Assembly (NCBI GenBank): GCA_947448415.1
Contig: CANFMT010000011.1
Location: forward strand, 1 to 64,000
DNA length: 64,000 bases
DNA from: Burkholderiaceae bacterium
Lineage (GTDB): Bacteria > Pseudomonadota > Gammaproteobacteria > Burkholderiales > Burkholderiaceae
Direction of reading: 5' to 3'
The stretch's first letter is position 1; every line of letters begins with the position of its first letter. Shown here piece after piece: positions 18,084 through 26,917 of the stretch. The position numbers and the translations under genes are program-made. A model generated the notes under the pieces. It worked only from the letters and a program-made list of their open reading frames with translations, was not told where the DNA came from and searched no databases.

Positions 18084-18194
18084 GAGCTAAATATAAATAC
18101 TGCTATTTAAACAAAGCTTTTGAATGGGCTGCATTACAGATCCTGAGAGGTCTTATTCTAGGTTTTGAGAACTCAAGGTATAGTTTGCTTTCCC

Positions 18195-19526
18195 ATGAGT
18201 CTTCCTGCCCATACCATCTCCTCCGAAATAGAAATCACCCCCGATTACCAAGCGGTGATTGAGGCTATCGAACGCCACGATCCTTATATCTTTGTGAGTG
18301 GCAAAGCGGGTACTGGCAAAACAACCTTAATTGGTTATCTACGAGAAACCATTCCTGGTAATGTGGTCGTCGTAGCGCCAACAGGCGTAGCAGCACTGCA
18401 GGTCAAAGGCGTTACGATTCATTCTTTTTTCCGTTTACCCCCACGCTTAATATTTCCCGAAGAAGATATCAAGCCCCTTAAAGATAAGCGCCTTTATAAA
18501 GATATACGCTTGCTGATCATCGATGAGATCTCCATGGTGAGAGCTGATGTAGTGGATGCCATGGATTTATTTCTGCGTGCTAATGGGCCTCATAAAAGTC
18601 AGCCTTTTGGTGGAATACAAGTCATGTTCGTGGGTGACTTATTTCAGCTGCCTCCGGTTGTATCCAGTGCTGATATGCAGGTCTTATCTGAAAGAGGCTA
18701 CGAAGGTCCATATTTCTTTTGTGCTATGGCATTGCATCGCAAAGATGTCACGATGGTGGAGTTATCGAAGATCTTTCGTCAAAAGGATGAGCACTTTGCT
18801 GGTCTTTTAAATCGTATTCGGATTAACCAAGATGTAGATGAGGCAATTGACACCCTAAATGCCCAGTGCTTTCGAGCCAATCAAGAGCTTGATGAAGAGA
18901 CCATCACGCTTACTACTACCAATGCGAGAGCGGATCAAATTAATGGTGCAGGGTTGCGGGCCATTGCTGCTGATATCAAAGTTTATAAAGGCCAAACCAC
19001 CGGGAAGTTTAATATTGATGAGCGTAATTTACCGTCAGCCAATAATCTCGCCTTAAAGGTTGGGGCTAAAGTTATGTTCACAGCAACAGATCCAGGCTTT
19101 CCTAAGCGTTGGGTTAACGGAACAATTGGCGTAGTGCGTGAATTGCTTCCAGATAAGGTCAAGGTATTGGTGAAGAATGGCCCTTACTCCAATACTGTTG
19201 AAGTGACTGGACATCAGTGGGAATCCTATCGCTACGACCATGACATGATGTCAGGCAAGATCTCGCCAAGTATTGTGGGAACATATGTGCAGATTCCGTT
19301 AATGCTTGCTTGGGCAGTAACCATCCATAAAAGCCAAGGCAAGACTTTGGATAAAGTGAAAGTAGACCTTTCCTCCGGTGCGTTTGCATCGGGCCAAGTC
19401 TATGTAGCACTCAGTAGATGCAAAACGATTGAAGGCATTTCGCTGCAAAGACCAATCGAACCTAGAGATGTCAGCTGCGATCAAGAAATCAAGCGCTTCT
19501 ATATGAATTGCTTACCTTCTCAATAA
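18195..19526 (+). CDS. Pif1/RecD-like superfamily 1 helicase (AAA ATPase)
   Basis: From ATG 18195 the protein has 443 residues. It carries Walker A GKAGTGKT (36-43), motif Ia VVVVAPTGVAALQVKGVTIHS, Walker B LLIIDEISMV, motif III FVGDLFQLPPV and the C-terminal motif VTIHKSQGKTLDKVKVDL with VYVALSRCKT. These define a Pif1-like 5'-3' DNA helicase. It lacks extra N- or C-terminal domains. It probably acts in DNA repair or replication-fork maintenance. An upstream TTG (18165) would add 10 residues that look unlike the family. It is followed by the mazEF pair. Confidence 0.88.
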   Translation: MSLPAHTISSEIEITPDYQAVIEAIERHDPYIFVSGKAGTGKTTLIGYLRETIPGNVVVVAPTGVAALQVKGVTIHSFFRLPPRLIFPEEDIKPLKDKRLYKDIRLLIIDEISMVRADVVDAMDLFLRANGPHKSQPFGGIQVMFVGDLFQLPPVVSSADMQVLSERGYEGPYFFCAMALHRKDVTMVELSKIFRQKDEHFAGLLNRIRINQDVDEAIDTLNAQCFRANQELDEETITLTTTNARADQINGAGLRAIAADIKVYKGQTTGKFNIDERNLPSANNLALKVGAKVMFTATDPGFPKRWVNGTIGVVRELLPDKVKVLVKNGPYSNTVEVTGHQWESYRYDHDMMSGKISPSIVGTYVQIPLMLAWAVTIHKSQGKTLDKVKVDLSSGAFASGQVYVALSRCKTIEGISLQRPIEPRDVSCDQEIKRFYMNCLPSQ

Positions 19527-19561
19527 GGTCATCCACCCCTATTTGACGTTGCTAAATTTAT

Positions 19562-19580
19562 GTAATAACATTGTTATTAC
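19562..19580 (+). promoter_or_regulatory. Perfect palindrome at the mazEF promoter/operator
   Basis: A 19-bp perfect inverted repeat, GTAATAACA-T-TGTTATTAC, ends one base before the antitoxin ATG (19582). A TTGACG at 19543-19548 gives a -35-like element whose -10 (near TAACAT, 19566) falls in the palindrome. The placement fits autorepression by the MazE-type antitoxin. Confidence 0.6.
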
Positions 19581-19581
19581 T

Positions 19582-19872
19582 ATGAATAAAAGCCATAAAT
19601 CAATCGATAAGGGTAGCGCTTCGCTGCAAGTAACCATTAGGCCTATTGGCAACTCCAAGGGCGTGGTTATTCCAAAGATTATTCTTGAGCAATCTGGAAT
19701 ACAGGAGATTGTGGAGATGTCAGTCGAAGGAGAAACAATCATTCTGAGTAAGCCAAAAAATACGGTAAGAGAGCATTGGGCCAAAGATGCTCAAAGTCTT
19801 TCTAAGATGGGTGAGGACAGACTGGTGCTCGGTGATTTTACAAATGAGGAAGATGGAGATTGGGTTTGGTAA
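19582..19872 (+). CDS. mazE: MazE/AbrB-type antitoxin
   Basis: The 96-residue protein has the SpoVT/AbrB swapped-hairpin DNA-binding domain (VTIRPIGNSKGVVIPKIILEQSG, approx. 17-39; EMSVEGETIILSK) and an acidic C-terminal tail (GDFTNEEDGDWVW) of the kind that wraps around and blocks MazF. It should bind the palindrome at 19562-19580 and the downstream toxin. ATG 19582 is preferred over TTG 19543, which would make the operator coding. There is no Shine-Dalgarno sequence, so the mRNA may be nearly leaderless. It overlaps the toxin gene by 13 bp. Confidence 0.85.
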   Translation: MNKSHKSIDKGSASLQVTIRPIGNSKGVVIPKIILEQSGIQEIVEMSVEGETIILSKPKNTVREHWAKDAQSLSKMGEDRLVLGDFTNEEDGDWVW

Positions 19873-20198
19873 AGAGCATCGTTTCTCGCGGCGAAATTTG
19901 GCTCATTAATCTTGATCCCACAATTGGAAGTGAAATTAAAAAGACGCGCCCATGTATTGTGGTATCACCCCAAGAGCTTAATGATCATTTGCGCACAGTT
20001 ATTGTTGCGCCCATGACTACTAAAGGACAATCCGCGAGCTTTCGTGTGCCAATTGCGCACGACGGAAAGAAGGGCCTCATTCTTTTGGATCAAATTAGGG
20101 CAGTTGATAAAGCGCGCTTGGTAAGGAAAATCGGAAAAAGTAATCCTAAAACTTTATCTGCCAGTCTTGGAGTGCTACAAGAAGCGTTTGCTATTTAG
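19860..20198 (+). CDS. mazF: MazF/PemK-type endoribonuclease toxin
   Basis: This 112-residue toxin shows the CcdB/PemK fold sequence: SRGEIWLINLDPTIGSE near the start, KKTRPCIVVSP, VIVAPMTTKG and GLILLDQIRAVDKARL. MazF family toxins cut single-stranded mRNA at short motifs. A TTG start at 19860 follows a GAGGAAGATGGAGA ribosome site inside the antitoxin gene; TTG 19866 is an alternative. Overlap with the antitoxin gene supports coupled translation. The gene ends 4 bp before the convergent gamma-glutamyltransferase gene. Confidence 0.87.
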   Translation: MGLVKSIVSRGEIWLINLDPTIGSEIKKTRPCIVVSPQELNDHLRTVIVAPMTTKGQSASFRVPIAHDGKKGLILLDQIRAVDKARLVRKIGKSNPKTLSASLGVLQEAFAI

Positions 20199-20202
20199 AT
20201 AA

Positions 20203-21792
20203 TCAGAACCCAGCCGCAAGTCCATCTCGGCGGTGATCACTACCGGCAATAAAAGCAGAATCAACATCATCGCTTAATTTGGCAATCGCTTGCGCACTGC
20301 CAAAATCAAGACTATTAGCAGGTTGAACGGCAACTTCATGACCCATTGCTATTAAACCTTCGACAACGCTGTTTGGCATTGCTGCTTCAACAGTGAGCTT
20401 GCCTACATCATCAATACGCCAACGAGGCGCATCTGAACAGGCTTGGGGGTTAAGATACTCATCAACAAAGCGCATGACAAACTGCAGATGTCCTTGCGGT
20501 TGCATATTGCCACCCATCACGCCAAATGCCATGCTTGCTTTACCACCTTTAGTGAGGAAAGCGGGCAGAATGGTATGGAATGGGCGCTTGCCTGGTGCCA
20601 CGATATTGGGATGTCCTGCATCCAGCTTGAAGCTCATGCCGCGATTGTGAAAAGCAATGCCACCTGGAGCAACAACACCAGAGCCAAATCCCTTGAAGTT
20701 AGATTGAATATAGGAAATCATCATTCCGGATTCGTCAGCAGCACATAAATAGACGGTGCCACCGGAATGGGGGTCACCAGGGCCATAGCTTCCAGCTTTG
20801 CCATGATCAATCAAGGCTGCACGACTAGCCAAGTAATCTTTATCCAGCAATGAAGCTGTAGGTACTTCCATGGAGCGTGCGTCAGAGACATGAGCATAAG
20901 CATCCGCAAAGGCGACGCGCATCGCTTCAATCTGTAGATGAATCCTCTGTGCCGAGTTTGCAGGGTATTGCTTAATATTGGCGGCTTGCACAATTCCTAA
21001 GGCCATTTGCGCAACAATGCCCGAGCCATTTGGGGGAATTTCATGGAGAGTGTATTCGCCGTAATCAAATGCGAGCGGCTCAACCCAGTCGGGATGATTA
21101 TCTGCAAAGTCCTGCATTGTGAAACATCCACCAGTGGCTTGTGCAAAATCCACCATGCTCTGAGCAAGAGGACCTTTATAAAAAGATTCTCCTTCAGTAG
21201 CAGCAATTTCTCGCAAAGTTTTAGCTTGCTCTGGGTATTTCCAAATCTGTCCAGCTTGAGGTGATTTTCCGTCAACCAAAAATGACTCACTAAATCCAGG
21301 CTGACTCTTTAGGATTGGGGTAGCCTCACGCCATTGACGTGCAATCACCGGTGAGACAGGAAAACCATTCTCCGCATAATGAATGGCTCGCTTGAATAAT
21401 TGTGCAAATGGCAATTTCCCAAACTTACGTGAAAGCTCAATCCAGCCAGCTACCATGCCTGGAACGGTGACTGTATTCCAGCCAATGAGATCCATTGCAG
21501 TCTTACCTGCAAAATATTCAGGAGTCCATGCGGCAGGTGCACGGCCGGATGCATTGAGGCCATGCAGTTTCTTGCCATCCCAAAGAATGGCAAAGCCATC
21601 ACCACCGATACCATTCATGGTTGGCTCAACAACCGTTAGAGTAATAGCGGTTGCTAAGGCGGCATCAACCGCATTGCCACCACTCTGAAGTGCTTCGATG
21701 CCTGCTTGAGTTGCAAGCGGTTGTGAGCTAGCTACTGTATTGCGGGCAAGAACCGGAGCACGGCCACCGCCAAAAGGGGGGGAAATTAACAT
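20203..21792 (-). CDS. Gamma-glutamyltransferase-family protein (Ntn hydrolase)
   Basis: The 529-residue protein has the GGT family layout: VASSQPLATQAGIEALQSGGNAVDAALATAIT at the N-terminus, GIGGDGFAILW, and GDPHSGGTVYLCAADESG at the autocleavage junction, where the Thr of SGGT is the expected nucleophile. MISYIQSNFKGFGSGVV and MAFGVMGGNMQPQGH are seen in the small subunit. There is no signal peptide, so this is probably a cytoplasmic YwrD-like form rather than the periplasmic glutathione-degrading enzyme. It lies 33 bp downstream of a Bug receptor on the same strand, suggesting joint use of a gamma-glutamyl or related compound. Substrate unknown. Confidence 0.87.
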   Translation of the reverse strand: MLISPPFGGGRAPVLARNTVASSQPLATQAGIEALQSGGNAVDAALATAITLTVVEPTMNGIGGDGFAILWDGKKLHGLNASGRAPAAWTPEYFAGKTAMDLIGWNTVTVPGMVAGWIELSRKFGKLPFAQLFKRAIHYAENGFPVSPVIARQWREATPILKSQPGFSESFLVDGKSPQAGQIWKYPEQAKTLREIAATEGESFYKGPLAQSMVDFAQATGGCFTMQDFADNHPDWVEPLAFDYGEYTLHEIPPNGSGIVAQMALGIVQAANIKQYPANSAQRIHLQIEAMRVAFADAYAHVSDARSMEVPTASLLDKDYLASRAALIDHGKAGSYGPGDPHSGGTVYLCAADESGMMISYIQSNFKGFGSGVVAPGGIAFHNRGMSFKLDAGHPNIVAPGKRPFHTILPAFLTKGGKASMAFGVMGGNMQPQGHLQFVMRFVDEYLNPQACSDAPRWRIDDVGKLTVEAAMPNSVVEGLIAMGHEVAVQPANSLDFGSAQAIAKLSDDVDSAFIAGSDHRRDGLAAGF

Positions 21793-21825
21793 AGGTATGT
21801 AGGCAATCAGTTTCGGGTTAGATAA

Positions 21826-22806
21826 TTAATCAACTTTGATATTGGCTGACTTTACTACTTTCTCCCATTTGGCGGCTTCACTAGCGGTAATTTCCGCTAA
21901 TTGCTCTGAGTTCGCGAACTGCGGATGAATGCCTTGTGCCGCCATACGTGCTTTAAAGTCAGGATTCGTCAGAATTTTACGAATCTCTCTTTCAAGTTTT
22001 GCAATGATTGCTGGAGGAGTGCCTTTTGGAACATACACCGCATAAAAGTTTTCTACATCAAATTGTTTCATGCCATCTTGACCTAAGGTCGGCACTGTAG
22101 GCATGAGTGGTGATCGTTCAGCAGCGGCTATCGCGATCGGACGTAATTTGCCGCTCTGAATATGCGGCAGTGAAGCTGTCACGCTATCGAACATCATGAG
22201 GGTATTGCCGGCAATTAAGTCTGGTAACGCAAAGCTACTCCCCTTATAAGGGATGTGTGTGCCGGTTGCGCCTATTCGTTGCATAAATAAAATGGATTCA
22301 AGATGTGACAGGCTGCCATTGCCTTGCGATGCAAAGTTAAAGTCACCCTTTTTAGATTTAATAAAGGCAATCAACTCAGGCAAATTTTTTGCAGGAACTG
22401 TTGGATTGACCACAATTAAATGGGGAATAGCTCCAATCAGAGCAACCGGAGCAAAATCTTTTTGCAAGTCGGCAGGAGGATTTTTAAACAGCGCCTGTGA
22501 AATAGACTGATTAGTCAGCGCGCTGATATGGATGGTATAGCCATCTGGAGCAGCTTTGGCTGCAGCACCTAAACCAATCATTCCGCCTGCACCCGGTTTA
22601 TTTTCCACGACAATCGATTGCCCAAGGGCTTCAGCAAGAGGGGCAGTCACGCTACGCGCAAAAATATCGGTTGAGCCACCTGCAGGGAAGGAGACGATGG
22701 CGACGATGGGCTTTTTGGGCCAATCTATATCGGGGGCTGCATAAACTGATGCACAGAAGAGCAGAAAGCCAGCCAAACTCAGGGATAGGGATTTCAGTGC
22801 TTTCAT
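21826..22806 (-). CDS. Bug-family (TctC) periplasmic solute receptor 1
   Basis: From ATG 22806 the protein has a signal peptide (MKALKSLSLSLAGFLLFCASVYAAP) and the Bug fold signatures: WPKKPIVAIVSFPAGGSTDIFAR, VVENKPGAGGMIGLGAAAKAAPDGYT, THIPYKGSSFALPDLIAGN and VPKGTPPAIIAKL. These receptors capture carboxylates in the periplasm for tripartite tricarboxylate (TctABC) transporters or sensing. No TctA/TctB gene lies nearby. It is divergent from the aminotransferase gene (22889) and upstream of the GGT gene, with which it likely forms an operon. An upstream in-frame ATG (22818) would prefix only four residues. Confidence 0.9.
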   Translation of the reverse strand: MKALKSLSLSLAGFLLFCASVYAAPDIDWPKKPIVAIVSFPAGGSTDIFARSVTAPLAEALGQSIVVENKPGAGGMIGLGAAAKAAPDGYTIHISALTNQSISQALFKNPPADLQKDFAPVALIGAIPHLIVVNPTVPAKNLPELIAFIKSKKGDFNFASQGNGSLSHLESILFMQRIGATGTHIPYKGSSFALPDLIAGNTLMMFDSVTASLPHIQSGKLRPIAIAAAERSPLMPTVPTLGQDGMKQFDVENFYAVYVPKGTPPAIIAKLEREIRKILTNPDFKARMAAQGIHPQFANSEQLAEITASEAAKWEKVVKSANIKVD

Positions 22807-22888
22807 TTGGGGGTCCATTAATGTATTCGGTTATATAGTAGTAGAAATTCAGAATCTAGTTTGCAAAGATCAATCATTAGAGAGACAT

Positions 22889-24241
22889 ATGACGGCAACC
22901 AATAAAACGTCCGGCGGAATTGATATGTCAGCTTACTGGCTGCCATTTACTCCAAACCGATATTTTCATCAGCATCCTAAGATCATGCAGTCTGCCAAGG
23001 GAGCTTACTACTTTGATGATCAGGGCCGAAAATTATTTGATGGTTTATCGGGCTTATGGTGCTCTCCTTTGGGGCATGCTGATCCACGAATTGGTGCAGC
23101 CATTCAGAAGCAGTATCAAACCATGGATTACTGCCCGGCATTTCAGATGGCTAGCGAGGATACATTTCGTCTAGCCAGTCGAATTGTGGCGATGGCACCC
23201 ACTGGGCTAGATAAAGTCTTCTTCACTAACTCAGGTTCTGAGGCAGTAGATACAGCATTAAAGATTGCGATTGGATACCACCGCGTAATGGGTAACGCCT
23301 CGCGCACTCGGATGATTGGTCGAGATCGTGCTTATCACGGTGTTGGTATGGGTGGAATATCAGTAGGGGGCATGGTTGCGAACCGAAAGATGTTTGCCAG
23401 CATGATGATGCCAGGCGTAGATCATTTGCCTCACACCTTAAACCTCTCTCAAATGGCTTTCTCTAAAGGGCAGCCAAAGTGGGGTGCTCACCTAGCTGAT
23501 GAGCTTGAGAAGATCGTTGCGCTTCATGATGCCAATACGATTGCCGCTGTTATTTTGGAGCCAGTGCAAGGATCGACAGGCGTTATTGTTCCACCCGATG
23601 GTTATTTGCAAAAGATACGTGAGATCTGCACTAAGCATGGCATTTTGCTCATCTTTGATGAAGTGATCACTGGGTTTGGGCGCTTGGGTACTAATTTTGG
23701 TGCCGATCGATTCGGTGTTATTCCTGACATGATTACCTTTGCCAAGGCGATTACCAATGGCGTGATTCCTTTGGGTGGTGTCATTGTTCGTGGCGATATT
23801 TATGACAGCATTATTGCCAACGGCGGACAAGATCAAGCTATTGAGTTTTTCCATGGTTACACATACTCTGGCCATCCTGTACCTGTAGCGGCTGGTCATG
23901 CCGTCTTAGATATTTTTGAGTCTGATGATTTGGTAGGTCAAGCAAAATCATTGGAGCCAGTGCTTGAAAATGGCCTACATGCATTAAAAGGAAAATCTGG
24001 AATTTTAGATATCCGCAATATTGGTTTATCGGGTGCGGTTGATCTTGATCCGGTGCCTGGTAAGCCTGGACTTCGCTCAATGAAAGTTTTAGAAGCCTGC
24101 ATCGAAAGAGGTGCGCTGGTAAGAGTAGCTGGTGATGCGATTGCTGTTGGCCCACCATTTATCTCCAAGCCAGAGGAAGTAGAGTTTCTCTGTAGCGTAT
24201 TAGGTGAAGCCATTGATGCTGCGATGAAGATCAAGTCGTAA
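22889..24241 (+). CDS. Class III omega-amino acid--pyruvate aminotransferase
   Basis: The 450-residue PLP enzyme matches beta-alanine/omega-amino acid:pyruvate transaminases in length and motifs. The N-terminus is YWLPFTPNRYFHQHPKIM, followed by LFDGLSGLWCSPLGHADPRI, FTNSGSEAVDTALKIA for PLP phosphate binding, and RAYHGVGMGGISVGG. IFDEVITGFGRLGTNFGA carries the PLP Asp region and DMITFAKAITNG the Schiff-base lysine. It would convert beta-alanine or a similar amine to a semialdehyde. It has an AGAGAGA ribosome site and leads an operon with an isocitrate-lyase-family enzyme and a Bug receptor. Confidence 0.88.
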   Translation: MTATNKTSGGIDMSAYWLPFTPNRYFHQHPKIMQSAKGAYYFDDQGRKLFDGLSGLWCSPLGHADPRIGAAIQKQYQTMDYCPAFQMASEDTFRLASRIVAMAPTGLDKVFFTNSGSEAVDTALKIAIGYHRVMGNASRTRMIGRDRAYHGVGMGGISVGGMVANRKMFASMMMPGVDHLPHTLNLSQMAFSKGQPKWGAHLADELEKIVALHDANTIAAVILEPVQGSTGVIVPPDGYLQKIREICTKHGILLIFDEVITGFGRLGTNFGADRFGVIPDMITFAKAITNGVIPLGGVIVRGDIYDSIIANGGQDQAIEFFHGYTYSGHPVPVAAGHAVLDIFESDDLVGQAKSLEPVLENGLHALKGKSGILDIRNIGLSGAVDLDPVPGKPGLRSMKVLEACIERGALVRVAGDAIAVGPPFISKPEEVEFLCSVLGEAIDAAMKIKS

Positions 24242-24313
24242 TTCACAAACATATGCATATACAAATACACATACATAAACATAAACGTTTTTAAAAACAG
24301 AATTAGGAAAGAG
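24242..24313 (+). other. Low-complexity CATA-rich spacer with a palindrome
   Basis: The spacer between the aminotransferase and the ICL-family gene is a run of CATA/ACATA units that includes ATATGCATAT (24251-24260), followed by the palindrome GTTTTTAAAAAC (24287-24298) and an AGGAAAGAG ribosome site. No terminator T-run stands clear of the palindrome, so read-through is plausible. Confidence 0.5.
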
Positions 24314-25189
24314 ATGACTTCTCAAAGAACATTATTTAATCAGCGCCTTGGCCAGCCTGGATTAATTGTCGCCCCCGGAATTTATGAGATGGTCTCCTTG
24401 CGTTTGGCTGACCGAATGAACTTTGATGCACTGTATATGACTGGTTATGGAACGGTAGCTTCTCTATTGGGCTTGCCGGATGCTGGCCTTGCAACCTACA
24501 CTGAAATGGTCGGTAGAGTCAGCGCTATGGCTGGTATGGCTAAAACACCGTTAATAGCAGATGGCGATACTGGTTATGGTGGCTTATTGAACGTGCGACA
24601 CACAGTTCGTGGCTATGAAGCCGCAGGTGCAGTGGCTATTCAACTGGAAGATCAAGAGTTTCCAAAGAAGTGTGGGCATACCCCAGGGCGAAGAGTCATT
24701 CCGCTGGAGGACATGGTCAAAAAGATTGAGGTTGCAGTAGCCACTCGCAAGGATCCCAATTTTAAGATTATTGCCAGAACCGACGCTAGGACCACTTTGG
24801 GATTGGATGAGGCGCTGAGACGCGGTGAAGCATACGCTAAAGCTGGTGCCGATATCTTATTTATCGAGTCCCCAGAGAGCGTTGAGGAGATGAGTCGAAT
24901 TGGTAAAACTTTTCCAAACCATCCTCTCGTTGCCAATATGGTTGAGAAGGGTAGGACTCCAGTATTGTCTAAGATGGAATTGGAGCAACTAGGTTACAAG
25001 ATTGCAATCTTCCCGGTTACTGCTTTACTGGCCTCAGTCCAAGCAATGACCAAAGTTTATGAACATTTTAAAAATTCGGGCTCCTCAATTAATAATCCGG
25101 TAGAGCTATATGACTTTGGTGACTTGTCTAAGTTAATGGGATTTGAAGATGTATGGGAATTTGAAAAACGCTTTGTAGAAACCAAATAA
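24314..25189 (+). CDS. Isocitrate lyase/PEP mutase-family lyase
   Basis: This 291-residue TIM-barrel enzyme has the family motifs FDALYMTGYGTVASLLGLPDAG, PLIADGDTGYGG (metal-binding Asp residues), QLEDQEFPKKCGHTPGR (the KKCGH active-site loop of isocitrate and methylisocitrate lyases) and ARTDARTTLGLDEALRR. The catalytic Cys indicates a C-C bond lyase such as methylisocitrate or 2,3-dimethylmalate lyase rather than a phosphonomutase. Exact substrate is uncertain. It lies between an aminotransferase and a Bug receptor in one operon, so the substrate is probably an imported branched di- or tricarboxylate. Good ribosome site. Confidence 0.85.
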   Translation: MTSQRTLFNQRLGQPGLIVAPGIYEMVSLRLADRMNFDALYMTGYGTVASLLGLPDAGLATYTEMVGRVSAMAGMAKTPLIADGDTGYGGLLNVRHTVRGYEAAGAVAIQLEDQEFPKKCGHTPGRRVIPLEDMVKKIEVAVATRKDPNFKIIARTDARTTLGLDEALRRGEAYAKAGADILFIESPESVEEMSRIGKTFPNHPLVANMVEKGRTPVLSKMELEQLGYKIAIFPVTALLASVQAMTKVYEHFKNSGSSINNPVELYDFGDLSKLMGFEDVWEFEKRFVETK

Positions 25190-25199
25190 GGGAGTGACC

Positions 25200-26177
25200 A
25201 TGAAATTACATCGTTGCCTAGCATTAATATTTCTCTCGCTTGCGACTCTTATTCCTACATTGGGATTCTCTCAATCGAATTATCCCAATCGTCCCATACG
25301 TTTAATCATTCCTTTTACACCGGGTGGTGTTACCGATACTTCCGGACGTTTTATTGCCGAACAACTTTCCCTAAAGCTCGGGCAGCAGGTGGTGGTGGAT
25401 AACAAGCCAGGCGCCTCAGGAAATATTGGCGCTCAAATGGTTGCCGCAGCTGAGCCCGATGGATATACCTTGCTCTTGGGTTATGCCGGCACTTTATCGA
25501 TTAATCCAACACTGTCTGACAAGGTTCCGTTTGATAGCGTTAAAGACTTTGCTCCGATTGGAAAAATTGGTGATGCCATATTGATATTGGTGGCCAATAA
25601 TGATTTTCCAGGAAAGAATTTAGCTGATGTCATAGCAATCTCAAAAAAGGATCCTAATGGCCTGTCTTATGGCACATCAGGAACTGGTGGTACCCCACAT
25701 ATTGCTGGAGAATTATTTAAACAAAAATCAGGCGCTAATTTAGTACACGTACCTTATAAAGGTGGTGGCCAAGCCTTGCTGGATCTTTTGGGCGGCAATA
25801 TCCCATTGGTATACACAGCAGTTGCAGGGGCAAACCAATATGTGAGCTCGGGGCGTATTAAGGCTATTGCAGTATCTAGTGCGAAACGAAGCTCTAGCAT
25901 GCCCGATGTTCCAACTTTTATTGAGGGTGGCATCAAGGAGTTTGTCATTGATGATTGGGTTGGCTTACTAGCACCTGCTAAAACACCAAAACCTATCATT
26001 GCCAAATTGAACCAAGCTCTCAATGAGATTCTGAATTCAACTGAAGGTAAGGCGCGTCTGTATGCGATGGGCATTACGCCAACTCCAGGCACACCAGAAA
26101 AATTTGGTGATCAAATTAAAAATGATTTAATTCGATTTACTGCCATTGTAAAAACTGCGCAAATTAAATCAGAGTAA
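25200..26177 (+). CDS. Bug-family (TctC) periplasmic solute receptor 2
   Basis: Starting at ATG 25200 (GGGAG 6 bp upstream), the 325-residue protein has a signal peptide ending GFSQS. Bug signatures are YPNRPIRLIIPFTPGGVTDTSGR, VVVDNKPGASGNIGAQMVAAAEPDGYT, LVHVPYKGGGQALLDLLGGN and LLAPAKTPKPIIAKL. It is translated with the ICL-family lyase 10 bp upstream, suggesting that it captures that enzyme's substrate or precursor. No membrane TctAB partner is in the window. Confidence 0.9.
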   Translation: MKLHRCLALIFLSLATLIPTLGFSQSNYPNRPIRLIIPFTPGGVTDTSGRFIAEQLSLKLGQQVVVDNKPGASGNIGAQMVAAAEPDGYTLLLGYAGTLSINPTLSDKVPFDSVKDFAPIGKIGDAILILVANNDFPGKNLADVIAISKKDPNGLSYGTSGTGGTPHIAGELFKQKSGANLVHVPYKGGGQALLDLLGGNIPLVYTAVAGANQYVSSGRIKAIAVSSAKRSSSMPDVPTFIEGGIKEFVIDDWVGLLAPAKTPKPIIAKLNQALNEILNSTEGKARLYAMGITPTPGTPEKFGDQIKNDLIRFTAIVKTAQIKSE

Positions 26178-26191
26178 GTTGCAACGTATTG

Positions 26192-26917
26192 CTAATTTAA
26201 CAAGTGATAAATAATGGGGATAGCAACGGCGCTAATCACGCCATTCATTCCCATTGCTAGGCTGGCATAGGTACCCGCTTCAGGGTGAATGCTAAAGGCC
26301 CTTGATGTGCCAATGCCATGGGCGCCAATACCAATTGCAAAGCCTCTTTGCCACCAGGCTTTCATACCCAAGGCATTGAGTACGAAAGGCGCCAGAATAG
26401 CGCCCAAAATGCCGGTACTGACAGCAAAGATGGCAGTTAGAGTGGGCGATACGCCAATACGTTCTGCAATACCCATAGCAATTGGAGCGGTGACTGATTT
26501 TGGGTACATAGCTCCTGTAATGCTGGTATCAGCCCCTAATAGAGTTGCAATACCAACCGCACTGATGATTGATACCAGACCTCCGGTACACAAAGAAGCA
26601 ATTAGCGGCAGTGATCTTCCTTTTAGACTACTTAGTCCACGATAGATCGGTATTGCTAAAGAAACTGTTGCGGATCCTAGTAAAAAGTGGATAAATTGAG
26701 CGCCTTCAAAATAGGTCGAGTAGGGCATCTCAATGATCTGAATTAAGGTTGCTACTAAAAGAATTGCAATGGCAACGGGATTAGCTAGAGGATTTTGTTT
26801 GGTGGACTTATAAATAGCTAGACCAATTTGATAGGCAGCTAGAGTAATAAATAGTGCAAAGAGTGGACTACCCGATAGGTAAACCCAAATTTCTACAATG
26901 GAATGTTTTTCACTCAT
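26192..26917 (-). CDS. lrgB: LrgB/CidB-family membrane protein
   Basis: The 241-residue protein is almost entirely hydrophobic, with about seven to eight membrane helices. It shows the LrgB patterns YPKSVTAPIAMGIAERIG, LTAIFAVSTGILGAILAPFVLNALG and GIGAHGIGTSRAFSIHPEAGTYASLAMGMNG. LrgAB pairs act in murein-hydrolase/holin-like control in Gram-positives and in export of glycolate or pyruvate-type acids in other organisms and plastids. It overlaps lrgA by 8 bp. Confidence 0.88.
   Translation of the reverse strand: MSEKHSIVEIWVYLSGSPLFALFITLAAYQIGLAIYKSTKQNPLANPVAIAILLVATLIQIIEMPYSTYFEGAQFIHFLLGSATVSLAIPIYRGLSSLKGRSLPLIASLCTGGLVSIISAVGIATLLGADTSITGAMYPKSVTAPIAMGIAERIGVSPTLTAIFAVSTGILGAILAPFVLNALGMKAWWQRGFAIGIGAHGIGTSRAFSIHPEAGTYASLAMGMNGVISAVAIPIIYHLLN

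Noticed and set aside
23492..23899. 135-codon minus-strand frame in the aminotransferase gene
   Set aside because: Lies wholly antisense to conserved PLP-enzyme codons, with no family features or ribosome site.
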